Source: Entoloma clypeatum (taxonomy: Eukaryota; Basidiomycota; Agaricomycetes; Agaricales; Entolomataceae). From it: a DNA stretch of 64,000 nt. Of the stretch, positions 23,498-35,200 are shown in pieces. A model generated the notes under the pieces. It was given only the letters and a program-made list of their open reading frames with translations, did not search any database and was not told the DNA's origin. The stretch lies in NCBI GenBank assembly GCA_963565915.1, contig OY751496.1, positions 1,612,001 to 1,676,000 of the forward strand, in the 5' to 3' direction. Every line of letters starts with the position of its first letter. Position 1 is the stretch's first letter. The position numbers and the translations under genes are program-made.

Positions 23498-24775
23498 TCA
23501 GAGCGACATGAGCAGACCCAGTTTGTCAGGATAAGCGGAATGAAAGTTGGAGACAAGCTCGGGGGCGTTTTCCAGTTCATTGGCTGGTAGCCAAGAGAAT
23601 TCTTCATCAGTGTTTTCATATCCTAACCAACAGACGAAATATAGTAGCTTGCAGCTATGTCGTTGGTCGATCTTTGAGTCGACGATTTCAGCAATCTCGT
23701 ACTCAAGTTCTCCGTTGATGTCAATCGGAGGAGGCGGAGGTTGGGTCCGATTTGGAATGGTGTTCGGAGTTACGGGTTCAAGCATGGAGACATGGTAGAC
23801 GGGGTGAACACCGCGGAATGTGTCAGGGAGTCGGAGGGTAAAGGAGTGTGTGCTGGGTTGTGCAATGATCTCATATGGTCCCAAGTACTTTTCTGAGAGT
23901 TTCTTGGATGGGCGTGTTGTGTGGAAGAACTGTGCTTTGACGAAAACCTGTTGTCCGACAGAAAATGTCGGAGGTGCGATCCGATTACTGTCAGAGGACT
24001 TCTGGTAACATTGTTGAGCGTTGGAGATGGTGGCTTTCAGTTCTTGGTGAAGTTCGTCTAAGTCGGTCATGAAGGATCGGGCTCGGGAAGAGGCGAGGTC
24101 TCGTTCTGGGTGAACAGTAATGTTCGGATGGTAACCCTTGTTAGCGAAGAAGGGAGATATGCCAGTGGTAGCACTCAGTGCATTGTTGTATGCGAACTCT
24201 GCAATCGGAAGGAGAGCAGACCAGTTGTCCTGTTGGTAGTTGCAGAATATCCGCAAGTACTGTTCGAGGGTCTGGTTAGTGCATTCGGTTTGGCCATCGC
24301 CTTCGGGGTGGTAACCGGAGGTGAAGTGGAGGGTCATGTTTAGAGCCTTTCCAAGAGATCGGAAGAATTGGGAGACGAATTCGGGGCCGCGGTCAGAGGT
24401 GACATGTTCGGGGATGCCGTGTTTAGAGAAGACATGCAATACGAAGAGTACGGCAAGGTCTTCGGAGGTGCAGTGAATGGTTGTCGGAATGAAGATACTT
24501 TGCTTCGTCAATCGGTCAACGATAACAAGGATGGAGTCAAAGTTGTCGGAGGTCGGAAGGGTCTCGATGAAATCCATTGAGATAGAATTCCAAGGACGTT
24601 CGGGGATCGGGAGCTGTTTGAGTAGGCCGTAAGGCTTGTGTCTTTGTGGCTTCAATCGCATGCAAGTGGTATATGACTTGCAATAGTGTTTAACGAAATC
24701 TTGTATTCCGGGCCAGGTGTAATCACGCTGAATGAGACTGAGTGTCTTGTTCTGACCTGGGTGTCCAGCAAGCAT
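23498..24775 (-). pseudogene. Gypsy-1 integrase and chromodomain (3' part of pol)
   Basis: 425 open codons. The start lies inside the H2C2 zinc finger (H-x3-LAGHPGQNKT ... C-x2-C), followed by the integrase core with DFIETLP, SDRGPEFVSQF and YHPEGDGQTECTNQ (D, D, E), a GPY/F-type module (KYLGPYEIIAQPSTHSF) and a C-terminal chromodomain (YEIAEIVDSKI ... LYFVCWLGYENTDEEFSWLP). Upstream, TGA at 24800-24802 interrupts LRL-stop-VLQHKHDH, and the RNase H that should precede it is gone. Chromodomain integrases target heterochromatin in fungi. Confidence 0.9.
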
Positions 24776-24779
24776 ATGA

Positions 24780-25469
24780 TCATGCTTGTGCTGTAGGACT
24801 CAGAGTCGGAGGTCGTCGGAGTCGGGAACAGCCAGAGAGGTCGGGAGCGTTGTCGGAGATGTTGGAGAGGTGAACATGGAAAGCATATGCCCCAGGAGCT
24901 TTACAAGCATGGAGATATGTGGCTGCATTGACCATGGTAATCTGTGGCGGGTCAGAGGTGTTCGGAGTGAGCGGATCGGAGGTGCCCATCGGAGAGGGTG
25001 GACACTGCAGAGGTGGCGGAGCTGCCTCAGCAGTTGACGTCGGAGTCAGACTCGGAGTGTCAGGTAACGTAGAACGGAATAAGATACTGCCCAATACCCA
25101 GTCAATCAACAGATTGTAGCGAGTGAGCCAGTTGTGTCCTAGAACCAAATTACAAGACAAATCGAGGGTTGTCACATAAAATGTGATGGTCAGAAGTTCA
25201 CCGGAAGGAAATCGGAGAGGAAGATTGATAGATTGTGTGATATAAGTATTTGAAGAACCGTCAAAAAGTTTCAAAACCATAGGTGAAGGAATCGGAGTTG
25301 GAGATAAGTTTAAAGAAGAAATAAATCTGGTATCTGCGAAGCAATGTGTAGAACCAGAATCAATAAGAGTCTTTATCGGAAGAGAATCGGAAAAGGTCGG
25401 AGATATCAAATCAATACATAGAGAGTTCGGATTTGAGAGAGCGGACACATTGAGTCGGAGGGTTTCCAA
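24780..25469 (-). pseudogene. Gypsy-1 aspartic protease, then deletion junction
   Basis: The frame contains the retroviral-type aspartic protease motif TLIDSGSTHCF and the second half LVLGHNWLTRYNLLIDW, followed by a Pro/Ser/Thr linker. After SNISDNAPDLSG the sequence moves in another frame straight into residues just upstream of the H2C2 finger, so about 1.5 kb expected for reverse transcriptase and RNase H is missing. Confidence 0.85.
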
Positions 25470-25519
25470 AGGTGCACAAAAGGAGTCAATGCAATCCCCA
25501 GTGCGTGCTGGAATCTGAG

Positions 25520-26745
25520 GACTGCTTACTATTTTTTTGACTCGGTCATCTTCTCTGATTTGTCCTCAGCTTGGGCCGCGCCTTTGCTTTGGCGTTAGAA
25601 GACGATTTCTTCGAGCAGTCGGAAGCCCAATGACCAACGTTGCCGCAAAACATGCATAAATTATTGTCAAATTGTCGTTGGCGTTCTTGGGGAGTTAATT
25701 TCCCATCTTTGCCAAGTTTGTCGGAGAGGGCGGATTTCGGAGAGGTGGTTGACGATTTTTGTTGTTGTGAGTTGGGTTTAGACGACGAGTTGTTATTAGA
25801 GGATGATGAAGCGGGGGTCTATTTCTTGTCGGATTTGTTGGATTTGTCGGATTTCGGAGTAGATTTGTCGGAGGAGCGTGATTTCTCGTGTTGACATTCC
25901 CAGTAGCGGGCATCAATGTTATGGGCCATTATCTTCAACTCGGCCAGAGTCTTAGGTTTGGGGTAGGTTCCTAAAACATCTTTGATATGTTCCGCTAAAC
26001 CGGTATAGTACCGATATCAGAGCACGCCATCATCCCACTGCGTGTGAGCGGAAAGACATTTGAAGTCCACATTGTGACGTAGGATCTTCTGATTGTCGCG
26101 CATCCGAAGGTGATCCAGACTATCCTCTGCTTCTCCGGTCGGATTGATAGGTCCAAATTCGGATCGGAGGATGTGCACAAAGGCGGACCAGTCGTCCAAC
26201 CAGACAGAGTTGTCATCAGACTCTCCCAAGAGGGTGGGCTCAAACCATTCAAGCGCGGTTCCTCGGAGGTACGACAGAGCAAAACTGACTTTGTTATCAT
26301 TGTCATCAAAGGCGGGGTTGTTTCGGAAATATAGTGTGCATTGAGCGAGGAAACTAGTAAGTTTCCAAGAGTCAGAACCGTCAAAAGTGTCGGGTTCCTT
26401 TGATTTCTTTTTTGGAGTCTTCGGAGTCTCTCTACGTCGGAGCTCCTGCGTCATAAGCATAATTGCTTCGGCGAGGTTTGGAGTTTGCTCGCGACGGAAA
26501 GGATTGTTATCGTCAAAAGGAGAGGACGGAGATTTAAAAGGACGGAATTCTTCAGGAATTGGAGGTCCTTGTGTCTGAGGTGTTTGGAGACGAGGTGTCG
26601 GAGATATGGGGTCAGGTTTGGGTACAGATTCTTCTGCGGGAATATCTTGGAATGTATGTAGAAATGTCGCCCTGGTGTCCTGCAGGTTTGAAGCTTCCGC
26701 TGCGGCTGCTGCTGCGTGGGAGTTCTGAGTGGTGTGGGCTGCCAT
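25520..26745 (-). pseudogene. Gypsy-1 gag with CCHC knuckle
   Basis: From ATG at 26745: Pro-rich N-terminus, then a Ty3-type gag domain (KEPDTFDGSDSWKLTSFLAQC ... YLRGTALEWFEP) and, on the same strand further on, a zinc knuckle CMFCGNVGHWASDC near 25,625-25,665. TGA at 26017-26019 (GVL-stop-YRYYTGL), TAG at 25819-25821 and TGA at 25546-25548 break it. Confidence 0.88.
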
Positions 26746-26777
26746 AACTGGAATTTGAAATACGGATAAGCGAAAGG

Positions 26778-26789
26778 CAGTTTGAATAT
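26778..26789 (-). other. Gypsy-1 putative self-priming PBS
   Basis: Two bases after the minus-strand 5' LTR end the RNA would read ATATTCAAACTG. The exact complement CAGTTTGAATAT occurs in the LTR at 27017-27028 (minus strand), about 30 nt downstream of a TATTTAAA box, where the RNA 5' end should lie. Confidence 0.65.
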
Positions 26790-26791
26790 AC

Positions 26792-27271
26792 TGTTAAGAA
26801 CTGATCGACAAAAACATCAGAACTACGTCAGACGTGTCGGAGGGTCGGAGGGTGGTCGGAGCGCGTGCGACGTAGGGGCAAGGACTTGGCTTCAACTTGT
26901 GTGTTGCATCCTCGCTAATACGTTGGTGTCCTTATTTCAGAGGATCGGAGGTTGGAGGTCGGACTCAAGTTAAGAGTCGGAAAGAGGACGGGAGGTAAGA
27001 TGTTGAATCTAAGTTGATATTCAAACTGAAGCTAATACATGATTCTACATAAGTTTAAATACTATGTCGGAGGACGTGTGGCTTCGTTGGAGTTGGATAA
27101 CGAGTGGCTGTCGGAGATTCTTAACATAAGTAAAATGGTCGGATGTAAGTAATGTACGTAGTAACGAGATTAATAACAGTAAGTATGCATAATAAGTATT
27201 AGTCAAAATGTCGGAGGTGTCGGAGGTGTCGGGATTGGTCGGAAATCGTTGGAATTGATTGGAATGTAACA
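26792..27271 (-). repeat. Gypsy-1 5' LTR
   Basis: 480 bp, same termini as 21885-22364, with a modest number of mostly C/T and G/A differences (for example AAAACATCAGAAC versus AAAATGTCGGAGC). Confidence 0.92.
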
Positions 27272-27276
27272 GGAAT

Positions 27277-28257
27277 CTTTGTTTTCTATTCCCCAAACGG
27301 AACCATTGTACTAGCAATAATCTATGTCGATGATGCAATGTTCATGGGACCAGATGCTAAGCTTACAACCGTTAAAAGAGCTGAATCCATGGCTATTTGG
27401 GAATCTTGTGATCTAGGTGCACCCACTGAATTCTTGATAATGCACATCACGCATACCAAGAACATGATCATGATCAATCAATGTGCTTATTTACAGAAAG
27501 CAGTAGAGAGATTCAGCATGACAAATGCAACGATCGCCAAGACTCCTCTACCTACTGGATACAAGCTGACAGCAAATGCTGGCATCACCACTGCTGCGCT
27601 TTGATCACAATTTCAGCAGATCATAGGGTCTCTGCTATATTTAATGATTGGTACATGACCCGACATTGCCTTTGCCATGATCATGTTATCACAGTTCTTG
27701 GCAAATCCTACCCAGGAACATGTTGATAAAGTGAAGTATATAATCCGCTGCCTCATGGGCACTTCTGATTACCGACTGACATATTCCGGTGATCAAAATG
27801 TGGGCTTACATGCCTACATGGATTCTGACTGGGCATCTGACAAAATAAAGTGTTGAAGCTGCACCGGCTTTTTCCTGAAGCTTGCAGGTGCTTCTGTAGG
27901 CTGGACTTGTCATCTACAAAAAACCATTGCTCACTCATCTACTGAAGCAGAGTACATGGTGATGTCCAATTGCAGCTGCCAAGTAAAATGGATAATCCAA
28001 CTCTTCCAGGAGATTGGCTTCCTAATGCGGAATGTCCTGATCTATGCTGACAATCATGGCTCGATCTTTATTGGAAACAACCCTGTGCAGGAACTCCATA
28101 CTAAACATATCAATCTAAGATATCACGTCATCTCAGAATACATCTCTTGTGGATTGATCACTGTAGAGTACATTGAAGGCACATCCAATCCTGCAGATTT
28201 GCTAACTAAAAATCTTAGTTGGGAACTCTTTGAAAGATGTTGCCAACATTTAGGCTT
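27277..28257 (+). pseudogene. Copia-2 gag-pol, 3' part (reverse transcriptase end and RNase H)
   Basis: The frame continues with the reverse transcriptase YVDDAMF (near 27325), the region PLPTGYKL, and RNase H (MDSDWASD near 27820, STEAEYMVMSNC near 27938, HTKHINLRYH, PADLLTKNL). TGA codons at 27602, 27656 and 27854 replace positions where the conserved sequence often has Arg (for example GT-stop-PDI against GTRPDI in copia-1). The coding end is cut at 28257 by gypsy-3. Confidence 0.9.
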
Positions 28258-28811
28258 TGTTTCACTTTTTCACCCTCTTCCTATGCACCTTCACATGACC
28301 CCTCGACCCTCGATCCTTATCAAACCCCGTTTCACTTAACTCTGATGACCCTGGAACACATGTCCCCTCTATCAGCGCTATGACTCATACTGACTCGGAC
28401 AATTCCCCTTTTAGCTACATTTTCACTTGTTATCTCTGACTCACAGCCTTGAGGCCTTATCTCTGACTCATATGCCACAGCCCCCTTGAAACATCTAACT
28501 AACCAATGGCCTATTTAGCTCCTGCGCAGCACCTGCTTATTTATAGCCATAGGATAACATATATAAGACCTGTAACCTTAGAGTAGAGGTCCTTAGCTTG
28601 ACCTAGGCATACAACACTTACTTGTCTATTCTTCAAACGCTCTCCAACTAAGTGCCTTGTGAGGACGTAGCTCTGCCAGACCCCGAACTGAGTCGTCCTT
28701 CTGAGGAACTCGCTGATCTTGAACAAGTTGTCCTACTAAGGGACTTGTGTGGAAACAGTACGAACCCACATGACTAGGACCTTGCACCGATTGTAGGCTA
28801 TCGCCATAACA
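28258..28811 (+). repeat. Gypsy-3 5' LTR with TATA box
   Basis: It begins TGTTTCACTTTTTCACC, the mutated form of TGTTACACTTTTTC in the 3' LTR, and ends CTATCGCCATAACA. ATATATAAGACC (about 28559) is a TATA box; about 30 nt further AGCTTGACCT (28595-28604) is the likely RNA 5' end. It differs from the 3' LTR at many positions including small indels. Confidence 0.88.
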
Positions 28812-28813
28812 AA

Positions 28814-28823
28814 AGGTCAAGCT
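28814..28823 (+). other. Gypsy-3 putative self-priming PBS
   Basis: AGGTCAAGCT, starting two bases after the LTR, is the exact reverse complement of AGCTTGACCT at 28595-28604, the predicted RNA 5' end. Confidence 0.65.
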
Positions 28824-29111
28824 GATCTATGTTGTCAACCCACCACGGTTTTAGACGCAAAGATTCCTCCCCGACGATCAACCTTTGGAGTCTCGTCTGA
28901 CTCAGAAGACAAACAGGAGTTCGTAGACGCACCCATCACACCACGACAACTGCCGACACCATACAGAAGAGTAACCTCCTCTTTCGTACCAGTCAACCCT
29001 ACAACACCCTCTTACCTCTCCCCAAGACAAATCCAACCACCGCCAGCTGTTGCTGTTGCTGCACCCAGACCAAAGACCCCAGACACCCCAGTAAAACCAG
29101 CACCTGTAGAA

Positions 29112-30006
29112 ATGACTTCTCAGGCAAGAACCCCAGACAAAGAGATCAAGATCAGCCCGCCGGCGATCTTCAATGGAGACAGAAGAAAACTGTCAGAATT
29201 TTTGTTCAATGCAAACTTATACTTGGAAATGAATGATGACATCTACAACTCCGACAAAAAGACAATCCTCTTCACGGTCTCATACATAAAAGGAGGAACT
29301 GCCGGGCCATGGAAGGAGTCTTGGTACAGAGACATCACCACTGCCAGAGTACCCACCTACCCGAAGTACACAGACTTCATCAAGAAACTGAGGAAGTCAT
29401 TTTCCACGGTTGACAAAGAAGGAGACATGTTCACTATGATAAAAACACAGAAGATGGAGGGCATGACAGCCAACAAATTCATAGAAAAATTCAAACTATG
29501 GGTTGCAGAGAGCTTGATCACAGAGGAGCGATCCCTCAAAGATTACTTCATGGAGGCGTTGCCACAGAGACAAGATCTTGGGTCTTGACAAGATCCCAGA
29601 AACAGTTGACAAATGGTACACCACGGCGTCCAGATTGGACAACCAGTGGAGGAGAGCCAGAGCAGTCTCTCAAAGGCTTAGACCCGATGGGGGAAAGAAG
29701 AAGTTCAAGGTTAACTATAACCCTGCACCCCGAAACATGCATTTTGCCCCAGACCCAAACGCCATGGACATTGACCAGCTGACTGCCGAAGAGAGAGACG
29801 ACCACTTCAAAAAAGGGTTGTGCTTTGTCTGCCATCAGGCAGGACACCGTGCTGATGCACACAAAGGAGGAAAGACCCCGGTTGCGAACAACACGTTCAA
29901 GAAAGCTTCCGATGCATATGCCCATATCCGAGGCATTTTCAAGGACTTACCAAATGAGGAACAAGACGCCTTAATCTCCAAGATGGAGAAGCAGGGTTTT
30001 CAATAA
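29112..30006 (+). pseudogene. Gypsy-3 gag, frameshifted
   Basis: The first frame (29112-29588) holds a gag domain (AIFNGDRRKLSEFLFNANLYL ... KKLRKSFSTVDKE). After a frameshift near 29,575 the second (29578-30006) continues with DKWYTTASRLDNQW, DPNAMDID and the zinc knuckle CFVCHQAGHRADAH, where the last Cys is replaced by His. An open stretch without ATG precedes 29112, so the original start is probably upstream. Confidence 0.82.
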
Positions 30007-30020
30007 AGCGGCCTGTACCG

Positions 30021-30492
30021 ATGTCAGCCCCCGCTCAGTTTTCAATCTCCCTATCCCCTGTAATTGTAGCCGACATAAATGACAAATCTTTTTCGATCCC
30101 CATTTCAATGTCAGGAGAAGGAGAAAGCATCAATGAAAAACTAAAGATAAATGCCCTGATAGACTCAGGAGCAGGAGGAACCTTCCTGGATCAGAAGTTC
30201 GCCACAGCCAACCGAATGGAGCTTATTCCGTTACTAAAGCCCATTTGTGTGTTCAATGTGGACGGAACAAAGAACAAAGAAGGAACAATCATCCATTGCA
30301 CATGGAAGAAGATCTGGATTGATGACAAAGAACTCAACGTCAGATTCTTGGTCACCAGACTTGGAAAGAAAATCGCCATTTTGGGGTTACCATGGTTGAA
30401 ACAATACAACCCAAAGATTGATTGGGAAAAAGGAACCTTGGATATTGAAACAATCAGGTTCAAGAAGACCCTAGCAGGAGTCATGAGGAAGA
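30021..30492 (+). pseudogene. Gypsy-3 pol, 5' part (protease)
   Basis: The ATG at 30021 opens pol about 15 nt after the gag stop. It contains the aspartic protease ALIDSGAGGTFLD and the downstream ILGLPWLKQYNPKIDW. The frame enters the gypsy-2 LTR at 30493 and resumes at 36596. Confidence 0.88.
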
Positions 30493-30926
30493 TGTAAGGG
30501 CAACCACTTTCACTTTTCACTTTTCCTTTACTTTCCTCCTTTCCTTTCTATTCCACCATCTCCAACGTCCTCCAATCGTATCCGCTGTCTCCGACATCTT
30601 ATCCGCCTCTCCGCATCCAATGACTCCGCCCCCATCCGCTACTCCGCACGTCGGATCGCAGGTACTATCATTCATCTTGTTTCCATTCATCCTTCATCGC
30701 TACTCCCGATCATTGCTCATCATTCATGCGTCTCGTTTTATCTCTTATTTCATATCTCATTTTACTATTTATCGCAGCTAGCTTGCAGGGGAATCCTTAG
30801 AACTTTCTCTTTGGATCTCCCTTGCAAGGTATGTGTTGTATTACTTATTAGACTGCTCAATCTAAACTTCGGATCTCCCTTGCAAGTATCTGAGTTTGAG
30901 TCTTGGATCGTAAGGTCGCCCTTACA
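30493..30926 (+). repeat. Gypsy-2 5' LTR
   Basis: It starts TGTAAGGGCAACCACTTTC and ends AAGGTCGCCCTTACA; the outermost TGTAAGGGC and GCCCTTACA are inverted repeats. AGAACTTTCT at 30799-30808 is the predicted RNA 5' end. GGATCTCCCTTGCAAG occurs twice (near 30814 and 30873). Confidence 0.95.
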
Positions 30927-30928
30927 GT

Positions 30929-30938
30929 AGAAAGTTCT
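30929..30938 (+). other. Gypsy-2 putative self-priming PBS
   Basis: AGAAAGTTCT, two bases after the LTR, is the exact reverse complement of AGAACTTTCT at 30799-30808 in the LTR. Confidence 0.65.
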
Positions 30939-31003
30939 CTTCTAATTGGACCGGGTCCGATTGCATCGTTGTCACGATTCCGCGCTTCGGAGCAGCTTCG
31001 TCC

Positions 31004-32248
31004 GTGTCAGACTCCGATACATCTCACACCCCTTCCAGTTCTTCTAACTACCTCTCCGTAACTGGTGATTCTGCTCCGCGCATAGTAATGGACGACCCCA
31101 ATCGCCTTGAACAGCTCGAGCACGAGTTCCAGGAACAACGTCAAACTCTCGCTGATATCTCGACTCAACTTGACCAACTCCTCCTTGCCTTCAACGCAAT
31201 TCCTGCCCCAGCTCTGCCACCTATCCCACCTGCTCCCGCACCCGCTATTATACCCGCTCCGATCGCTCCGGCCAATCCGGGCGTGCGTCGAGCAAAACCT
31301 GCCAATCCGTCGGACTTCGATGGACTGCACGCAAATGGCTGGACCTTTCTAAACTCCTGTGAATTGTTTATGGGGCTGGCTCCGGAACAGTTCGCAGATG
31401 ACCACGCTAAAATTTATTGGGCTTTATCTTTCATGAAGAGTGGACGTGCAGCACGCTTTGCGGATCGCATTATCCGACAGGAGCGGAGGACCGGTGCTCC
31501 GCCTTATCGGACTTGGGTGGACTTCCGTGCAGTCTTTACAGCAGAGTTCACTCCGAAGAATGAGGAACAGGACGCGAGACTGATCCTCGAAGGAGAATCC
31601 TATTATCAAGGTCAACAGGATGTCGAGACCTATATTGACGAGTTCAAAGACTACATTGACAAAGCGGGCTACCAGGAGGATACCAACATCATACTCAAAT
31701 TCCGCCATGGTCTCCGTTCCGACATTCAGAACGAGATTGCCACCCTGACCTACGGACGACCTGCGGATGACAACCCCGATGAGTGGTACTCTGCAGCACA
31801 AGTCAATGACGACAATAGGATTGCCAACAAAGCCTTCAAAGCCACTGCTCCGACCCGTACCTCCGCCTTCCGCAATGTTGTCGGACCAAGAGTACCTGGC
31901 ACCTCAGTATTCCCTCGCCCCTACATTCCATTCACTCCACGCACAGCTCCGCTCGCATCCGCATCCGCTCCATCTCCGCCGACAAGGGACCCCAATGCAA
32001 TGGACATTGATACTTCACGCGTCAAAGGCAAGAATGCCAATGCATGCTTCAGATGTAACAAAACGGGTCACTTTAGTCGTGAATGCCCCCTTCGCTTTGA
32101 CGTTCGCTTCATGACAACGGAGGAGCAGGACGAGTTTGTTATGGAACAACTCGTGGTCAAGGACGCAGCGGAAGGCAACTCCGTTCCGCCCACGGAGTCT
32201 GCGGAGTCGGAGGGAGGACAGGAGGATTTTCCTCCCCACAGCGAGTGA
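31004..32248 (+). CDS. Gypsy-2 gag polyprotein
   Basis: The frame opens with GTG at 31004; the first ATG is 31088-31090 (MDDPNRLEQLEHEF), which I take as the likely start. A short coiled coil (residues about 30-65) and a Pro/Ala linker precede a retrotransposon gag domain (PSDFDGLHANGWTFLNSCELF ... WALSFMKSGRAARFADRI), followed by DPNAMDID and one CCHC knuckle CFRCNKTGHFSREC near the C-terminus. Gag forms the virus-like particle. Its TGA (32246-32248) overlaps the start of the pol frame, which is in the -1 frame. Confidence 0.93.
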   Translation: MSDSDTSHTPSSSSNYLSVTGDSAPRIVMDDPNRLEQLEHEFQEQRQTLADISTQLDQLLLAFNAIPAPALPPIPPAPAPAIIPAPIAPANPGVRRAKPANPSDFDGLHANGWTFLNSCELFMGLAPEQFADDHAKIYWALSFMKSGRAARFADRIIRQERRTGAPPYRTWVDFRAVFTAEFTPKNEEQDARLILEGESYYQGQQDVETYIDEFKDYIDKAGYQEDTNIILKFRHGLRSDIQNEIATLTYGRPADDNPDEWYSAAQVNDDNRIANKAFKATAPTRTSAFRNVVGPRVPGTSVFPRPYIPFTPRTAPLASASAPSPPTRDPNAMDIDTSRVKGKNANACFRCNKTGHFSRECPLRFDVRFMTTEEQDEFVMEQLVVKDAAEGNSVPPTESAESEGGQEDFPPHSE

Positions 32249-35200
32249 ACAGTGCGCCCTCGTTGTCTGCTAAAAATCGTTATGCTGCCTTATTTATGGA
32301 ACAATATGATCCTATACCCTCCATCTCTAAGCCTGCAAACGATGCCATAGTCGCACCCAACTCTGCAAATCCCATCCGCCTTCGCCTCTCTAAATGGGAG
32401 CGTTGGCTTCCAAAACAATATGTCCTCGCCTCCGCTCACTCCGACAATTCTATTGAACTAGACATAGTTCTTGAAACTACCGACACCAAAGACACACTAT
32501 CACAAAAGGCCTTACTTGACAGCGGGGCAACAGGGTCGTTTATTGAACGCACTCTGGTCGAGAAACATCGACTCTCTACTCGAAAACTACAACGCGCAAT
32601 TCCGGTATACAACATCGATGGAACTCCAAACGAGGCCGGAGCAATAACGGAGGTGTTGGATGTAGTGCTCCGCTACCGGGATCACTCGGAACGGACCCAG
32701 CTTGCAGTCACAAGTTTGGGAAAACAAGAAATCGTGTTAGGCTTCACTTGGCTCAAGGAACACAACCCCGAGGTAGATTGGACATCAGGGGAAGTGAAGA
32801 TGAGCCGGTGTCCTGCACGATGTCGGACATGCCACCAGGAGGCAGCCCAAGAGCGGAAGGAGCGGAAGTTTGAACAAGTCCGCATCCGAGCCTGTCGGAT
32901 GGGTTCCACTCCGACGTCCGGTCTAGAGGAGGAGGCTCCATGTGGCCCATGGGTGGAGGATGTCACAGAAGGAGAGGAAGCGGAGGAGTTAGCGGATAAC
33001 GAGGAGGAAGAGGATGAGTTTGAGGAGGGAGACCGCCTTTTTGTCGGAACAGTACCCGCGGAGGTGGAGTTCATCCGTGCTTCATCCAATATCTCGCAAC
33101 GTCTATCGGAGGCCTTCCTCAGTAACCAAAAACCTAAATCTTTCCGCGACTCTGTACCAGACCACTTGTTTGACTTCGAAGACGTATTCTCAAAGACCTC
33201 TTTCGACACCTTACCGGAAGAGCGGACTTGGGACCACGCCATTGAACTTGTTCCGGACGCCTCTCCGGCGGGTTGTAAGGTATATCCACTTGCTCCGAAT
33301 GAACAGAAGGAACTCGACGTGTTTTTGGAGGAAAACCTTGCAACTGGTCGAATCCGCCCTTCCAAGTCTCCGATGGCATCTCCGGTATTTTACATCAAGA
33401 AGAAGGATGGCTCCCTTCGTCTTGTACAAGACTACCGGTCACTCAATTCCAAAACTATCAAAAACAAGTATCCGCTTCCGCTCATATCCGAACTGATCAA
33501 TAAACTTCAACGCGCTCAATACTTCACCAAGCTCGACATCCGCTGGGGCTACAACAATGTGCGGATAAAACCCGGAGACGAGTGGAAGGCTGCTTTTCGG
33601 ACCAATCGCGGACTCTATGAACCATTGGTGATGTTCTTCGGCCTCACTAATAGTCCATCCACATTCCAGACTATGATGAACGAAATCTTTCAGGACCTTA
33701 TCACTGAAGGTGTAGTCTGTGTTTACCTCGACGACATACTCATCTTCACGGAGACCCTTGCAGAGCATCGGAGAGTCACACGGATCGTACTGGAACGACT
33801 TTGTGAACACAAACTCTATCTAAAACCAGAGAAATGTGAGTTTGAACAAACGCGCATTGAATACCTAGGCCTTATTATTGAACAAGGACACGTAGAGATG
33901 GATCCGGTGAAGGTAGCAGGGGTCGCGGAGTGGCCTGCTCCGACAAACGTCCGAGAAGTACAGTCCTTTCTAGGATTCACTAACTTCTATCGCCGTTTTA
34001 TTGAAGGGTTTTCGGACATCGCGCGCCCTCTTTTCGAGCTCATGAAGAAAGGGCACCTCTGGTCTTGGAAGGAGGGAGAAGTGTCCGCATTTGCGGAGTT
34101 GAAGCGGAGGATTACATCCGCTCCGATCCTGGTCTTAGCTGATCATGGAAAGAAGTGGCGGATAGAAGCAGATAGCTCGGACTTTGCAACCGGAGCAGTA
34201 CTGTCCCAACCAACAGAGGACGGTAAGTGGCACCCTGTCGCATTCTATTCCAAAAGCCTTAGTCCGGTGGAACGCAACTACGAGATCTACAACAAGGAGA
34301 TGTTGGCAGTGGTCCGCGCATTGGAGGAGTGGAGGCACTTCCTTGAAGGAGCGGAGAAGACAGTGGAGATTTGGACGGACCACAAAAATCTTGAGTATTT
34401 CATGACAGCTCAAAAACTAAATCGACGACAGGCTAGATGGTCCTTATACCTCGCTCGTTTCGATTTCAAAATGCACCATCGACCTGGCAAGTCAATGGGC
34501 AAGTCCGACGCTTTGTCCCGACGAGCGGACCACGGAGACGGATCGTGGGACAACAAAAACATCATCCTTCTGCGACCAGAATTGTTTGCAGTGCGAGCAA
34601 TGCGGGGGGTAACTGTTCAAGGGGAAGAACACGACGTCCTCCGCCAGGTCCGACAGGGAATCCGAGAGGGGTTACTGGAAGATAATGTGGCGGAGGTTGT
34701 CAAATCCCTTCCGACCGTCGGAGCGGGATCCGTCCGTAGTGCGGAGTGGAGGCAAGCGGAAGGTTTGCTCTACTTCAGGGATCGTATCTATGTTCCTAAC
34801 AATCCCCAACTGCGTCATTGGATCCTCACACAACACCATGACACTCCGGTGGCCGGACATCCTGGACGGTGGAAAACCTTGGAACTGGTGTCGCGCAATT
34901 ACTGGTGGCCGCACATGTCTCGTTTAATAGGTCAATATTGCAAGACATGCGACCCTTGCCTCCGCACCAAGGTCCGATGCACTCCGCCCTCCGGAGAGCT
35001 CAATCCGCTACCGGTCCCCACGGAGCGATGGCAAGTAACCAGTGTTGACTTCATTACTGAACTACCAGAAGCCCATGGCTACGACGCTATCATGGTCGTA
35101 GTGGACTCAGTAGGGAAGCGGGGACACTTCATCCCGATGCACTCCGACATCTCCGCACTTGGGACTGCACGCTCCTATGTTCAAAATGTCTGGAAACTCC

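Larger units (their letters stand above)
21885..27271 (-). mobile_element. Gypsy-1: chromoviral Ty3/gypsy element, TSD GGAAT, RT/RNase H deleted
   Basis: 480-bp LTRs at 21885-22364 (3') and 26792-27271 (5', minus orientation) are flanked by GGAAT at 21880-21884 and 27272-27276, and the copia-2 frame resumes exactly after it. On the minus strand the order is gag, protease, integrase, chromodomain; reverse transcriptase and RNase H are missing between about 24,835 and 24,850. A plus-strand spliced gene occupies the space between pol and the 3' LTR. The element is visibly rich in TCGGA/TCCGA words throughout. Confidence 0.93.
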
